Assembly: GCA_013398295.1 (NCBI GenBank)
Contig: VZSF01006715.1
Location: forward strand, 107,097 to 171,096
Direction of reading: 5' to 3'
Source: Chionis minor
Lineage: Eukaryota; Chordata; Aves; Charadriiformes; Chionididae
Length of the DNA stretch: 64,000 nt
Shown here: positions 54,300 to 64,000 of the stretch, piece after piece
How the letters are laid out: every line of letters begins with the position of its first letter
Position numbering within the stretch: position 1 is the stretch's first letter
The notes under the pieces: model-generated
Told to the model about the DNA's origin: nothing
Database searches by the model: none
The model's input: the letters and a program-made list of their open reading frames with translations, nothing else
Translations under genes and position numbers: made by a program

Positions 54300-55975
54300 C
54301 ACTGATAAAGGATCTGTCTCATCAAGCAGAGAAGCTGTGGGAGGAGGTGAGCAGATTGTACAACATCAAGGATGCTGAAAAGGAGATGGTCCAGATCCCC
54401 TCCCAGACCCTGCAGCTACAGGAACATGAAGCCTCACTGCACCAAGAAGAAGGAAGCACAGCCCTAGCTTGTCAGGCTGGGCATGGAGCTGTTGAGCCTG
54501 GCGAAGCCTGGGTGCGTGTGAAGCTCCAGCACCAGGAGGACAGCTTCTGCTCCACTCGCAGCTCTGATGTGCAGAGCAGGTTCTGAGCCCTGGCAGCAGG
54601 CAAAGACAGGGAGCCATGTCCAATGAAGCCTCTGAGGTGGCTGTGCCGGAGTCCCGTGGCAGTGCATGCAGGACAGGGCAAGAAACAGTGGTGGGAAACT
54701 CCCTGCTGCAGGGCCAGAGGCACTTCTGCCAGCCCAGCCTGTCACCTGGCGAGGTTTGCTGCTTGCCGGGGGCTTGGGTCTGGGACACCGTGGACAGGCT
54801 ATTAGTGAGGCCGGTAGTGGCCAGGGGAGACAGGAAGCACACCAAGCACGACTACATGGCTTGGAGTACGACGGCCAGGACCTGGGGACCAGGTTGCGTC
54901 TCCTTCATCCTACTGGTGAAAGGGTAGGACTTGAGGAGGAGGAGAGATTCCACAGACTAACAAGTGGCTGTGCAGCTTGTGTCAAAAGCTGAGACTCAGC
55001 TTGTACATCAGCATTTACTACAGCATTTTACTCAGCATTTACATCTTCTCTGCAGATGAAGAACTGTGGGGGAGGTGGGGCAGGATCCACCTGACACTGT
55101 GGGGGTAAAAGCATCTTTGCCAACAGCCTGGTTAATCTGCTAGGGGGAGGCTTAGACTAGGAACGATGAGAGAGGGAGCTGGTGACCTACGATCGAGTCA
55201 TGAAGTGGCAGTCAGGGCTTGCAAGCAAAGGATGCAGGACAATGTGGAAAATAGAGATCTCATCATCAACAAAACAGAGATGAAGTGGAGTCACATTAAA
55301 TGTATGCACACACTTGTTAAAGAAACACCACTTTGGTGTACTGGGATGTGGTCAGGAAAGAAAAAGTCCACCTGGAGTTGAATCTGGTGAGGAAAATGAA
55401 GGTCTTGTACAAGTACCTAAACAGCATAAGGAAGGCTAGGGGAAATGTGGGCCTGTTGCTGAATGGAGTGGGGTACCTGGTGAAAGGATACAAAAAGGTG
55501 AAAGCACCTTCTTGACCTTGCTCTTTATGGGTAAGACCTGCTTTCTGGAATCCCAGGCCCCTGAGACCAGTGGGAAAGTCTGGAGCAGGAAAAATTTATT
55601 CTGAGTAAGGAAGAATCACAATAAGAAACCTTTAAACAAACTAAACATAACACTTCCATGGGACCTGATCAGATGCCACCATGAGTGCTGAGAGAGCTAG
55701 CCCTGTCATTGTGAGGCCACTCTCTATAATGTTGGAAAGTTTTAAGCTTATGGGTGAGGTTCCAGAGGACCAAGAAAGCAAGTGTCAACCCTGTTTTCAA
55801 GGGCCAGAAGGAGGATCCAGGCAACTACAGGCCTGTTAGCCTCACCCTGATCACTGGGAAGGTGGAGAAAATAATCCTGGAAAGTGTTTCCAAACACATG
55901 AAGGACAAGGAGATGACTGGGACTAGTCAGTATGGGTTTATGAAGGGGAAATCATGCAGGCTTACAGAAACAGAG
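54300..55975 (+). mobile_element. CR1 LINE copy with ORF1 (esterase region) and partial reverse transcriptase, no 3' end
   Basis: The 5' half reads, with many frameshifts and stops, as CR1 ORF1: a coiled-coil-like start (SRLYNIKDAEKEM) followed by remnants of the SGNH-esterase region (for example EVCCLPGAWVWDT near 54751 and GRIHLTLWG near 55090). The second part (55160-55975) reads as ORF2 before and within the reverse-transcriptase domain (EDPGNYRPVSLT at about 55812, SQYGFMKGKSC at about 55927). The match stops there, and the usual CR1 3' UTR and terminal repeats are missing. It is clearly inactive and lies in the 5' UTR intron region of ZDHHC21. Confidence 0.8.
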
Positions 55976-56300
55976 AGGCCAAAAAAAACCAGAGGCAGCT
56001 AGAGACATTGCTGACTGCTGAGGAATCCATCTGTTTTCCATCTTACCAAGGCAGCAGAGATTCCATGACTTCACAGTGTTTCCTCAGAAGGGGAAATAAC
56101 AGGTCAACAAAAAAACAGGGAGATGTAAGTACTGAAATATTTGTTTCCGAGTGACTTACAAAGTATAATGTGTGAACAATAAGCAGTGAGAGAGATCTGG
56201 AGAAAACAATAAAAATGCCTACAATGGAAATATATCACAAATTTTTATAACTTGATTACTAACTTTTGCCTGCATGACATTATTCACTTTCATAATTACA

Positions 56301-56326
56301 AAACCAAACCAAACCAAAACCAAACA
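56301..56326. repeat. (AACCA)n short repeat
   Basis: Four or five AAACC units, just downstream (minus strand) of the candidate 5' exon at 56348-56444. Confidence 0.75.
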
Positions 56327-56347
56327 TACACCCCCTCAAACCCATAC

Positions 56348-56444
56348 CTTTGATGGCAACTTCCACAATTAAGTTGGAACTATGCAAAAAAGGTCCCCGT
56401 TCTCAAGTAAGGGAGATTTTTCATCATCGTCTTCTGTATCTTTT
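56348..56444 (-). other. Candidate upstream non-coding exon of ZDHHC21
   Basis: Ninety-seven bases bounded on the minus strand by a good acceptor (CTGTCTCTTTCAG, exon from 56444) and a donor (AAAG|GTATGG, exon to 56348). It lies in the interval between the promoter island and the start-codon exon, where a 5' UTR exon is expected. It contains two adjacent ATGs (56427 and 56424) opening a short upstream ORF of about 15 codons that stops inside the exon. A second frame is open from the acceptor to a TAA and reads as an acidic run followed by SPLLENGDL. The exon is inferred from splice signals only. Confidence 0.4.
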
Positions 56445-59400
56445 CTGAAAGAGACAGAAAAGAGTGTGACACTCAAGCAATCATCATCACTGGTTTGAAA
56501 GGCAGCATATAATAGATTACCTTCTATTCTGTTCTTCATATCTCACCTCACTGAGTAGAGCTTCCTCTCAAGCTACTGAGACATCCAGACCCTTTGCCAG
56601 CCCCACCCAACACAACACGTCTGAACTGGCATGCTGATCCTCGAATTTCAGTTCTAGGCCATTTTGCAATTTTAGTGTAGATTTAAAAGGATGGGAGTGT
56701 TCAGAGAAAGGTCTATATACAGCTGCACTACTGCCAGTCTATTTTGGTTGCTTTAAATTGTGATACACCTGCTTCCTGCATAACTATTATAATGATAAAT
56801 TAAGTTTTGTATTTTTCATTATACTTCTGTCAGCAATACTGCATAAACAATGTCAATACCTTGACTTCCTCCAGCAAAGTGAGCTTTCCCTGCCTCTCCC
56901 TCTTGGTTTATGTACTGTATGTAAATATGTAAAGGGGGAGGGGGTGTAAAGAAAACCTAACGTGCACATTCTGATGATTAAGTAGAAAGTACGAGATTCC
57001 AATTTAACTCACATGCAAGGTGAATTTATAGTCTTCTCTTTTTAAACATACTCTTAAAAAAATCTGTATTTACTCTTTCAAATACAATGTCAAAGAAAGG
57101 AAAAATTACCTCAACTAATTCTGTTCCTTAGGATCCATCATTTCTGATAAGAATAACCACAATACATAGAGGAAACAAGTCTATGAGCAGGTTTACAGCA
57201 AAACAGGTGAAAAACATAATGAAGTCCTTTATATCTGTATACACCAGCATTCATATAGGCAATGCCTAAAATTTTGCAATGAAATAATTTAGGATAAAAT
57301 GCACAACATTAATGTTGGAGGCTTTGTGGGTTTCTTCCCTCTTACCCGAATTTAAAGCCATTTTCTCTAAATAAACATCTCAAACACAAAACATTTGAAA
57401 GCAAACAGTAGCTCTGGCTGTGAAAAGCCTCAGGTTTACCAAAACATGACTGAGTCTGTGCTACACAACCAAGAATTGTTCTTACCTTTGAAAAAAATAC
57501 TTTTACTAACAGATGTCTGGACAGCATTTCCTAACCCTCTTCTGTCTGCCCAATTCAATTAATGGTACCATAAACTCAGAATTTGTTCACTACAGTCACC
57601 TCCAATATGAATTCTGATGTGACATCCATTGAATAATGAAACCACAGAATGAGTAAGGCAGGCAGAAAGTCAGGTCTGAGAAATGAGAAAGCTTTGCACT
57701 AACCGGAAATATTAACATGAAATAAAAATAGGGTCATTTGAATACAAACTTCAAAAAAAGTATAGAATTTTGCATCAAGACTGTCCCAGAATATACGTAG
57801 AAAATCTGTTCCATAAATAAACCAGATACAAGCACTAGTCAATTTCTCATCTTAAGAAGCATGACAACAAGCTCTGGTGACGTGCTGCTCCTTGCACTTT
57901 TAGAGCTGTTGTATTGATACATAACTAGAAACCAAGATCCTATACATTCTGCCTCACTTTAGCCCTGCACTTCAGTAAGAAAAGTAAGACTGTAAAATCT
58001 GACTTCCAGAACTTTTTTCACAAATGCTTATACAAGTCCACAATGACACAGATCAATAATTCATAGTATTGTTCACGGTAAAACACAATGTTAAAACCCC
58101 ATACAAGCTGAACAATGCTACGGTCTATAAAATACACTTCCAGAATGAGAAAAACACCACTTCTAAAAAGGCTGTATTCCAAGCAATTCAGACAGAAAAA
58201 GGCATACAGAGTAGAAACCTGAGATACAAGATACACTTGCTGCAATCTTTGTGATAGCCAGAGCAAGGCCGTAACAACTACAGCCTCCATCAACTTGTGG
58301 ATCCAGCTTTGATTTCAGATCTGTGACTTTTCTGAAATCTTAAGAATTACTGCCAAAAATTACTGATGTAAAAATAAGAACACACTTCACCAGAAAAAAA
58401 AGAAAAAAGCGGGCTTGAACCAAACAACTAAATTACTTTCAAGTACATTTTAAAGAAGTCACTTACGTGATGTTATCAAGTGTCAGAACAGAATTACCAT
58501 TAGGCCTTTTTGCAGCTCTTCCTTTTATCAAAACTGTATCTGAATAACTAGCCAATACCAGCAGCAGCATATTTTTGCCATGACAAAACCCCACGTAGCT
58601 GGCATTGCATACATTTATACAATAGACGGTTGTCAGTAGAGACTTTGGCACTACACAGTTGTTAGGTGGCTGTTGACAGGTTGGTTAAAGTAGGCAGAGC
58701 ATTCCCACCCAGTTCTTTTGTGTAGATAGGATCTGGCAAGGCATACCTGCAAGCATCTACTGCATTCATGAAAGATGCCATACCGGCTTGGACTGAGACG
58801 TGGCTTGATATTAATGTGTACACACTTTATCGCTGCATTGATCACAAATACAAGAAAATTGTCCTCACCTACTGCTGACCAAACATCCACTTGCAGACAG
58901 ACAATACATGTTAAGCGCATCGCTGTTTGGATCCTCAGTGCGAAGGCAATCAAGACCTACGATTCCATTTTACTAACTACTGGAGGTGGGAACTGAAAGC
59001 GTGAAGCGAAGGAAGGTCAGCGGGCATTTCATCTCCTCGTGCTGTGCCGCTGGAGCACACAGCGAGCAACACCCGCGCAGCCCTTCCGTTACCACCCCAA
59101 GAGTAGCAAACGCCCTCCTCACCGGTTAGCAAAAAAAGCAGCGATGTGGAAAACGACAACGGAATTTCTTTATTTCACAGACAGGAAGATACTCGGGAAG
59201 TCTGCTAAGGATTTCCACCTCCCCTCGCCCCCCAACTCTCCGCGCAGAAAACAGCATTCCCGAAGGTAACAGAGGCAAAGCGGTATATCCAAGCCTGGGA
59301 ACGCGGGTTCAGCGCAGGCAAAGCTGACGCCCCGCGACCGGCCGTGCGTAGGCCCCAGCGCACCCTCCCACCCGCCCGCCTGCCCCGGGCCCTGCCCGGA

Positions 59401-59456
59401 GGGGCGCCCGGCGGCTCTCCCCACCCNTGGCAGCGCGAGCGCGCGCGCGCACTCAC

Positions 59457-59520
59457 GCGCGCGGGCGGGGCCAGGGCCCGTGAGAGGGAGGACGGGGCGG
59501 GGCGGGGCGGGGGAATAGCG
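59457..59520 (-). other. ZDHHC21: Candidate ZDHHC21 non-coding first exon
   Basis: The 3' end at 59457 is set by the minus-strand donor GTGAGT at 59456-59451 inside the CpG island. The 5' limit is only a guess placed at the GGGGC boxes. No ATG in a conserved frame is present, in line with translation starting in the exon at 52.6 kb. Confidence 0.4.
59491..59514. repeat. (GGGGC)n GC-box tract
   Basis: Four tandem GGGGCGG-like units within the promoter island. They match SP1/KLF GC boxes and could form a G-quadruplex on the plus strand. Confidence 0.8.
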
Positions 59521-59571
59521 GGGCTCGGCCCCGCCGCCCGCACACCGGTGCCGCCAGGGCCGCGCCTCAGG

Positions 59572-59628
59572 CTGGGCCTGGCCTGGCAGGGCCTGGCCTC
59601 GTCTGGCCTCGCCTGGCCGGGCCTCCTC
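59572..59628. repeat. Short GC-rich imperfect repeat (GCCTGGCCTC-like)
   Basis: Repeated CCTGGC and GGCCTC blocks in the upstream half of the CpG island, giving a local minisatellite-like run of about five or six degenerate units. Confidence 0.6.
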
Positions 59629-59999
59629 TGCTGCGGCGGGTACGCGAGGTCTCCGCCCCTGGCCCTCCCTGCGGAGGCGGGAGGAGCCGTATGGGAGGGA
59701 CTCGGCGGGGGTGAGGGGCCTGCGGGGAACGTGTTTGCGCGACCGGCGTTGGGCGGCCGGTGGCGCTGGCCCGTTCCCGAGCGCAAACGTTACTCGAGAC
59801 GACCCCCTTCGTGCCTGTAGCGGTGGCCCTTTGCGCGTACTGGCGCAGCGTAAGCGCTGCAGGCAAGGCCTCTGCCTTCCTCTCCAGGCTCCTGTTAGGG
59901 GAATCTCCTTCCCTAGCTGTTGTACCAGTGGGTCTTTACAGTGTCAAACTGTATGAACTTCCATAACAATGTGAAATCGCATCAGCTCTCTTAAGAGTT

Positions 60000-60118
60000 G
60001 AATACATATTTTATATATACTTAAATATTATAATACAAAATACATGTTTATAGATACATAAATACATAATATACAATATATTGATATATATGTGTTTGCA
60101 TATATAATACTATACTTT
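60000..60118. repeat. AT-rich low-complexity stretch
   Basis: About 120 bp made mostly of TA, ATA and TATA units, immediately upstream of the ZDHHC21 CpG island. Confidence 0.75.
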
Positions 60119-63100
60119 TTACCTTGTCTACTGCTTCATCCTTGTTAAATCAGCTTAACTGAAGGGCTGCAGCTCACTGCAAGGAGGAGAATGACTGCCC
60201 TTGCCTTGAAGATAAGGGCCTTTTGTTACTCAGAAGAAAGTCATCTCCAAGCAAGTAAGGATACCCGTGGCCTGCCAAGATAATGCCAGCATCCTAGCCG
60301 CTCCAACACCTGTGTGAAACCACCCCAGTGTGTGGCATCATAGATGTAGCTAGCATAGTAACTAGCAAGAGCAACTCCAGGGACATCTGAATCAAGAAAG
60401 ACACAGATGGAACCACAGAATTACAGTTGTTTTTCGAAATAGTGGTATGTGTGTGTTAAGTAGTGAGTGGTCAATTTATGTTGTATCTGAACACTTGGAA
60501 GGTGTAAGAACCATGTGTAAAACTACATTGGATGTGCACCAATTTGAATGGGACACCTCATGCACATGGAAAAAGAATTAATTACTCTTGTTATTCTATA
60601 CTTTGCATCCTCGCCGCTCTTCTGGGTCAGCACAGGCTAGCTGTGAAATTTTTTGTGATACTTGGGGTCCTCTGTAGTGCTGTGTCCCTTCCTCACAGAG
60701 GGCCTGTACATGGCCACGGAAGCCAATCTTTGTTTTTAAAAGATAATTCTGACCCGCAAGGGATTAGCAGTGACACAGACAGCATTTTCAGTGTTCCCAG
60801 CTGGGAACTGTGCCTTTATCACCCATTGCTGATGCACATACATGATCTTTCAGCTACGTAGAGGTATCCCCATCTGCTTGAGTGGCATGGTTCCCACCGT
60901 AAATTGATGGGCTCTTGCCCTGGAGCATTTTTCCTACACAATGATGGATGAAATGGATGAAGAGTAATATGGTGATCATCACCAATACAGAAAACTCTTC
61001 TTTTTTGCTGATGACATTCTACCTAAAAATTAAATCATAAGATGACTGTTCTGAAAAGAGAGTACGCAAAAAGTCAGCCTACTGTTTAGGTGGATTTCAA
61101 GCTTTTGTCGAGACTTTTGGACCTTTTGCTGGTTTATTTTTCACTGTTCAGTCTTTTCAGTTATACAGAGCAATTGCTAACATTTCAAGCTAAAGTTGTT
61201 CTGACCTGAAGATGCGTATTTTCAGGAGGTTGTCTGGAAAGAGAATAAAGCACATCCCAGATAAACCAGAAGACAGCACTTCCTCGAGAACAACCAACGT
61301 ATGTCCCTAGGAACAGGTAACACTGAAAATAATAGACATCTTAATTGGACTATTGAAAAACATGAGGAAAAGAATCACTGGAATGGTTGTTGTAATAAAA
61401 AACCTCCTCTGCCTCTATTCCATGACAAATTTCAGATACAAATTTACACCTATATGTAACGACATCATAAGCTATGAAAACTTTTTACCAATTTGAAGAA
61501 TAGATGGAAAAAAAACCCTAACAACCAAGGAGTGGAAAGGAAAACAAGGACTTGGGAAATAAAATGGAAAGATAAACGAAGAGGGATAGTGTGATTGATG
61601 AGGTTTCTTGTAGAATAAGAAAAGAATCAGTCAACAATGTCATCTAGTCAAACACCAGGTATTTGCATTTCCGTAATGTTACACTGATAATAACCAGTCA
61701 TTAGATCTGTAGTCTTGTCAGACAGATTGTATTTTACTCTTCTCTGCTTGTGGATGTGCAGAGTAAACGCAGGTTGAGGAACAAGGGCAGTAGTCTATTC
61801 TGGCTCAGTCATCAGCACAGCAGTTCCCATTTGTTAATATTTCTTTTGGAGAACCACAGTGCAGGAAGAAAAGCAGGCAATCTCGTGCTGGTCTTCCCAA
61901 TTGAACTTGCAAAGGCTCAGAATATAGAAATTACCTGACACTTTCGCCAGAGTATCAAATCCAGATAGACAGATAATGAGTCTTTGTGGTAACCTCTATT
62001 CCGAAGGAAAAAAACATACCTAGGGGAAATACTAACTTTGCATAATACAGACTTTACATAAAGTCCAATGGATGTATTACACAAAGATTATTAAAAATCT
62101 GCAAAATTAGAAAAATACCTACATTCTTCAGTGCTGAATATTGCACAATAGAGTAGAATTCCTCTTGGAGTTTCTGATGTCTGTGTTGTGTTGTTGTTGC
62201 TGTGTATAAATTACCACAGGAGCCACCAGCTGTCATCATATAAATTTTATTGGCACTCTGTAAATATTAAATCAGCATGCTAAAATCAAGCCATGTGCAG
62301 TAACAGCTGATGCTCTGTTATGGAGAGCACATGCAAGAGAGCGGTGTGCACTGTGACTCCCCTGATTCTTACTGCTTATGAGACCATTACTTCATGAGTC
62401 TGTTTTCCAGAATTCATTTTGAGCCCAATTGTGCCCCTTGATCAATGTGCAGTCTGTGCACAGACCTCTTCTGGGTTGAGAAATCAGCCTTCTCAACAGT
62501 AGTCAATCTTCCTGGGTCCTTCTAAACTGTGCAATTTGTTAGTGCCTCTTCTTCTCTGCAGCACAATTGCGTTATTCGCTGCCTTGCAAACCTTGCTAAT
62601 GTATATAGAAGACACTCTAGAATGGAAGCAAAATTCTTCATGTCATGAAGATCCACATCATGAAGACAGAGGTCTATGTTAATAACATGCTGTGCTGCAG
62701 CAAAACCTGTCCTGCCCCACAAGTTTTGTCAGTCACAATGTCGCATACTGAGGATGAGGCAATAGATGTTAAAGGAAAATGTCTCTCAGGCTCCATTCTT
62801 TCTCTGACATGATTGCCAGAAAAATCAAAGGCAAGATATGTTTTCCAATCTGTCTGCCTCAGTGGTAGACATGGTTAAATCTACTGATCCCCCAGCCCAG
62901 ACAGGTTACACGCGAGCTAAGCTAGACAAGGTAATAGTCTAATTGAGGCAGTTAATTTTCATCCAAGGCACTTCAGTGGTGTGAGGAGCTCTGCACAGTT
63001 CAGCTGCTGATATCCTAGGATTAGCTGCTCTAATGCCTCTCTCCCTCCAGGAGTTTCTGTCTTAAGTCCAGGCAAGGCAACATACTGCCTGAATGCTTCC

Positions 63101-63320
63101 GTATCTATTGCTGCGCAAGGTGAGTTTGAGACAGCTTCAGCAGAGGTTTTACCCGAGATACTTGCTCAGAAAGGCAGCTTGCTCTGTTTGAACACCCTGA
63201 CTGCCAGCTGCAGCCGCCAGCAGAATGTAACACTAAATGTCTGGTAATAGCAATACCCTAATACAGCAAAACGAAAACAGCTCAGAAAAGGCCTTAGAGA
63301 AACATGAGGCTGGCCCTGAC

Positions 63321-63387
63321 TCCTCCTTCTCCTCCTCCTCCTCCTCCTCCTCCTTCATACTAGTATTAGTATTGGTATTAGTAATTT
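63321..63387. repeat. (TCC)n then (TATTAG)n compound microsatellite
   Basis: About ten TCC units to 63355, then TAGTATTAGTATTGGTATTAG, ending some 70 bp before the LTR. Confidence 0.85.
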
Positions 63388-63457
63388 TAGCTTTTGGTCC
63401 TTTTTTTGTTTTTCAAGTTGAAGTGCATTTTGCTGGTGGCATGGGGTACGAGGCGCT

Positions 63458-64000
63458 TGTCCTGGTTTGAGGTAAAGCAGAACCAATTTTCAGTAATTTT
63501 ACTTTTCATCTAAGCCTCTTCTAACTAACTGAACTCTCTGAAATTAACAGCATATTTTTCAGACAGCGTTGGCTTCTGGCAGAGATAAAGCCTGATTTTT
63601 ATAGTTGATGCTAAGGCATGGTATGCAGAGAGGCTCCTGCTTACATTTATTGCTGTAACAACTAAGGGCAGTCAACTTCGTTATGTACCAAGTTGGAAGG
63701 TTAGAAGTGGAAGAGCGCAGAGGGGTCACACCTGCGGGGAGGAGCAGACAGGATGGGTGACCCCAAAGTGGCCCACAGGGTATTCCATCCCATCTGCATC
63801 ATGCTCAGGATAAAGCTGAGGGATCAAAGGCTTCTTCAACGGCTGGTGTCCAAAGAGGACTCCATCTGTTTGTCTGCCTTGAATCCCTAGCTGTGTGTTC
63901 CTGAATCCATTTCCTGAGTACAGCTCTCATCCATCACTGAGTCCAGTCTGGGACTTCTCCCAGTGCCAGCTGGTGACCCTGAGAACTTGATACAGTTTTG
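63458..64000 (+). mobile_element. Avian endogenous retrovirus LTR (partial, runs out of window)
   Basis: Starts with TGTCCTGGTTTGAGG, the typical beginning of avian ERVL-like LTRs. It also holds the characteristic GTATTCCATCCCATCTGCAT and ATGCTCAGGATAAAGCTGAG block at about 63779-63820, which is the promoter region of these LTRs with a degenerate TATA box. The right end is outside the window, so whether it is a solo LTR or belongs to a provirus cannot be seen. No retroviral coding sequence lies within the window. Confidence 0.75.

Larger units (their letters stand above)
59270..59860. promoter_or_regulatory. ZDHHC21: CpG-island promoter of ZDHHC21
   Basis: A sharp GC- and CpG-rich block in otherwise AT-rich DNA, just upstream of the ZDHHC21 exons. 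It has repeated GGGGC boxes (59491-59514; SP1-type sites), an alternating CG tract at 59432-59460 and no clear TATA box, as in housekeeping promoters. A strong minus-strand donor (CGCGC|GTGAGT) ends a candidate first exon at 59457, which suggests initiation within roughly the next hundred bases upstream. Divergent plus-strand transcription is possible but not shown. One N lies at 59427. Confidence 0.8.
59861..63457. other. Intergenic region upstream of ZDHHC21
   Basis: An AT-rich stretch at 60000-60118, then ordinary sequence without recognisable exons. Vertebrate synteny predicts CER1 further right on the same strand, but no cystine-knot coding sequence was seen here. A TCC repeat lies just before the LTR. 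Confidence 0.6.

Noticed and set aside
54366..54845. 159-codon minus-strand frame
   Set aside because: It is antisense to the CR1 ORF1 remnant on the plus strand, which explains the sequence better.
59205..59786. 193-codon minus-strand frame in the promoter island
   Set aside because: Proline-, arginine- and alanine-rich composition is a by-product of the CpG island. It contains an N and runs across the expected transcription start.
60500..63457. CER1 exons expected from vertebrate gene order
   Set aside because: No cystine-knot coding sequence was visible on the minus strand; CER1 probably lies to the right of the window.
1..64000. tRNA, rRNA, CRISPR or operon-like features
   Set aside because: No tRNA box motifs, regularly spaced repeats or tightly packed genes were seen; the window is vertebrate genomic DNA.

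Overview
The window is nuclear DNA from a bird. The evidence is four fragments of the CR1 LINE family with the avian 3' end, an avian-type endogenous retroviral LTR entering at the right edge, AT-rich introns and intergenic DNA, and two sharp CpG islands. There are no operons, CRISPR arrays or other prokaryotic features. Three single N bases (19003, 21978, 59427) lie in GC-rich or homopolymer sequence.

One protein-coding gene can be built with confidence: ZDHHC21, a DHHC palmitoyltransferase, on the minus strand. Seven coding exons (52600-52447, 51639-51541, 48796-48685, 47111-46973, 36512-36396, 22080-22037, 21455-21323) total 798 nt. They join in phase at GT-AG sites and encode 265 residues plus a stop, the length I recall for the mammalian protein. 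The DHHC cysteine falls at residue 120. Upstream are a non-coding part of the first coding exon (52601-52647), a candidate 5' exon with clean splice sites (56348-56444), and a CpG-island promoter near 59.3-59.85 kb with a candidate first-exon donor at 59457. Downstream, the 3' UTR has a plausible poly(A) signal at 20434-20439.

Layout from left to right: 1-18.8 kb is intergenic, AT-rich and without recognisable exons, with a CR1 remnant at 10.2 kb, a GC-richer patch at 10.7-11.2 kb and some AT-rich motif clusters that could be regulatory. An orphan CpG island lies at 18.84-19.23 kb, about 2 kb past the ZDHHC21 stop codon. ZDHHC21 fills 20.4-59.5 kb; its introns hold simple repeats, two CR1 3'-end fragments in opposite orientation (41.3 and 43.3 kb) and a CR1 copy at 54.3-56.0 kb that keeps ORF1 (esterase region) and reverse-transcriptase sequence but lacks the usual 3' end. 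From 59.9 to 63.4 kb is intergenic DNA, and an LTR runs from 63458 out of the window.

From vertebrate gene order (NFIB - ZDHHC21 - CER1 - FREM1, on chromosome Z in birds) I infer that the left side faces NFIB and the right side faces CER1. No exon of either was seen. I found no convincing undescribed gene system. The observations most worth following are the orphan CpG island, the candidate spliced 5' exon, the unusual 5'-retaining CR1 copy and a few palindromic or motif-dense non-coding patches.
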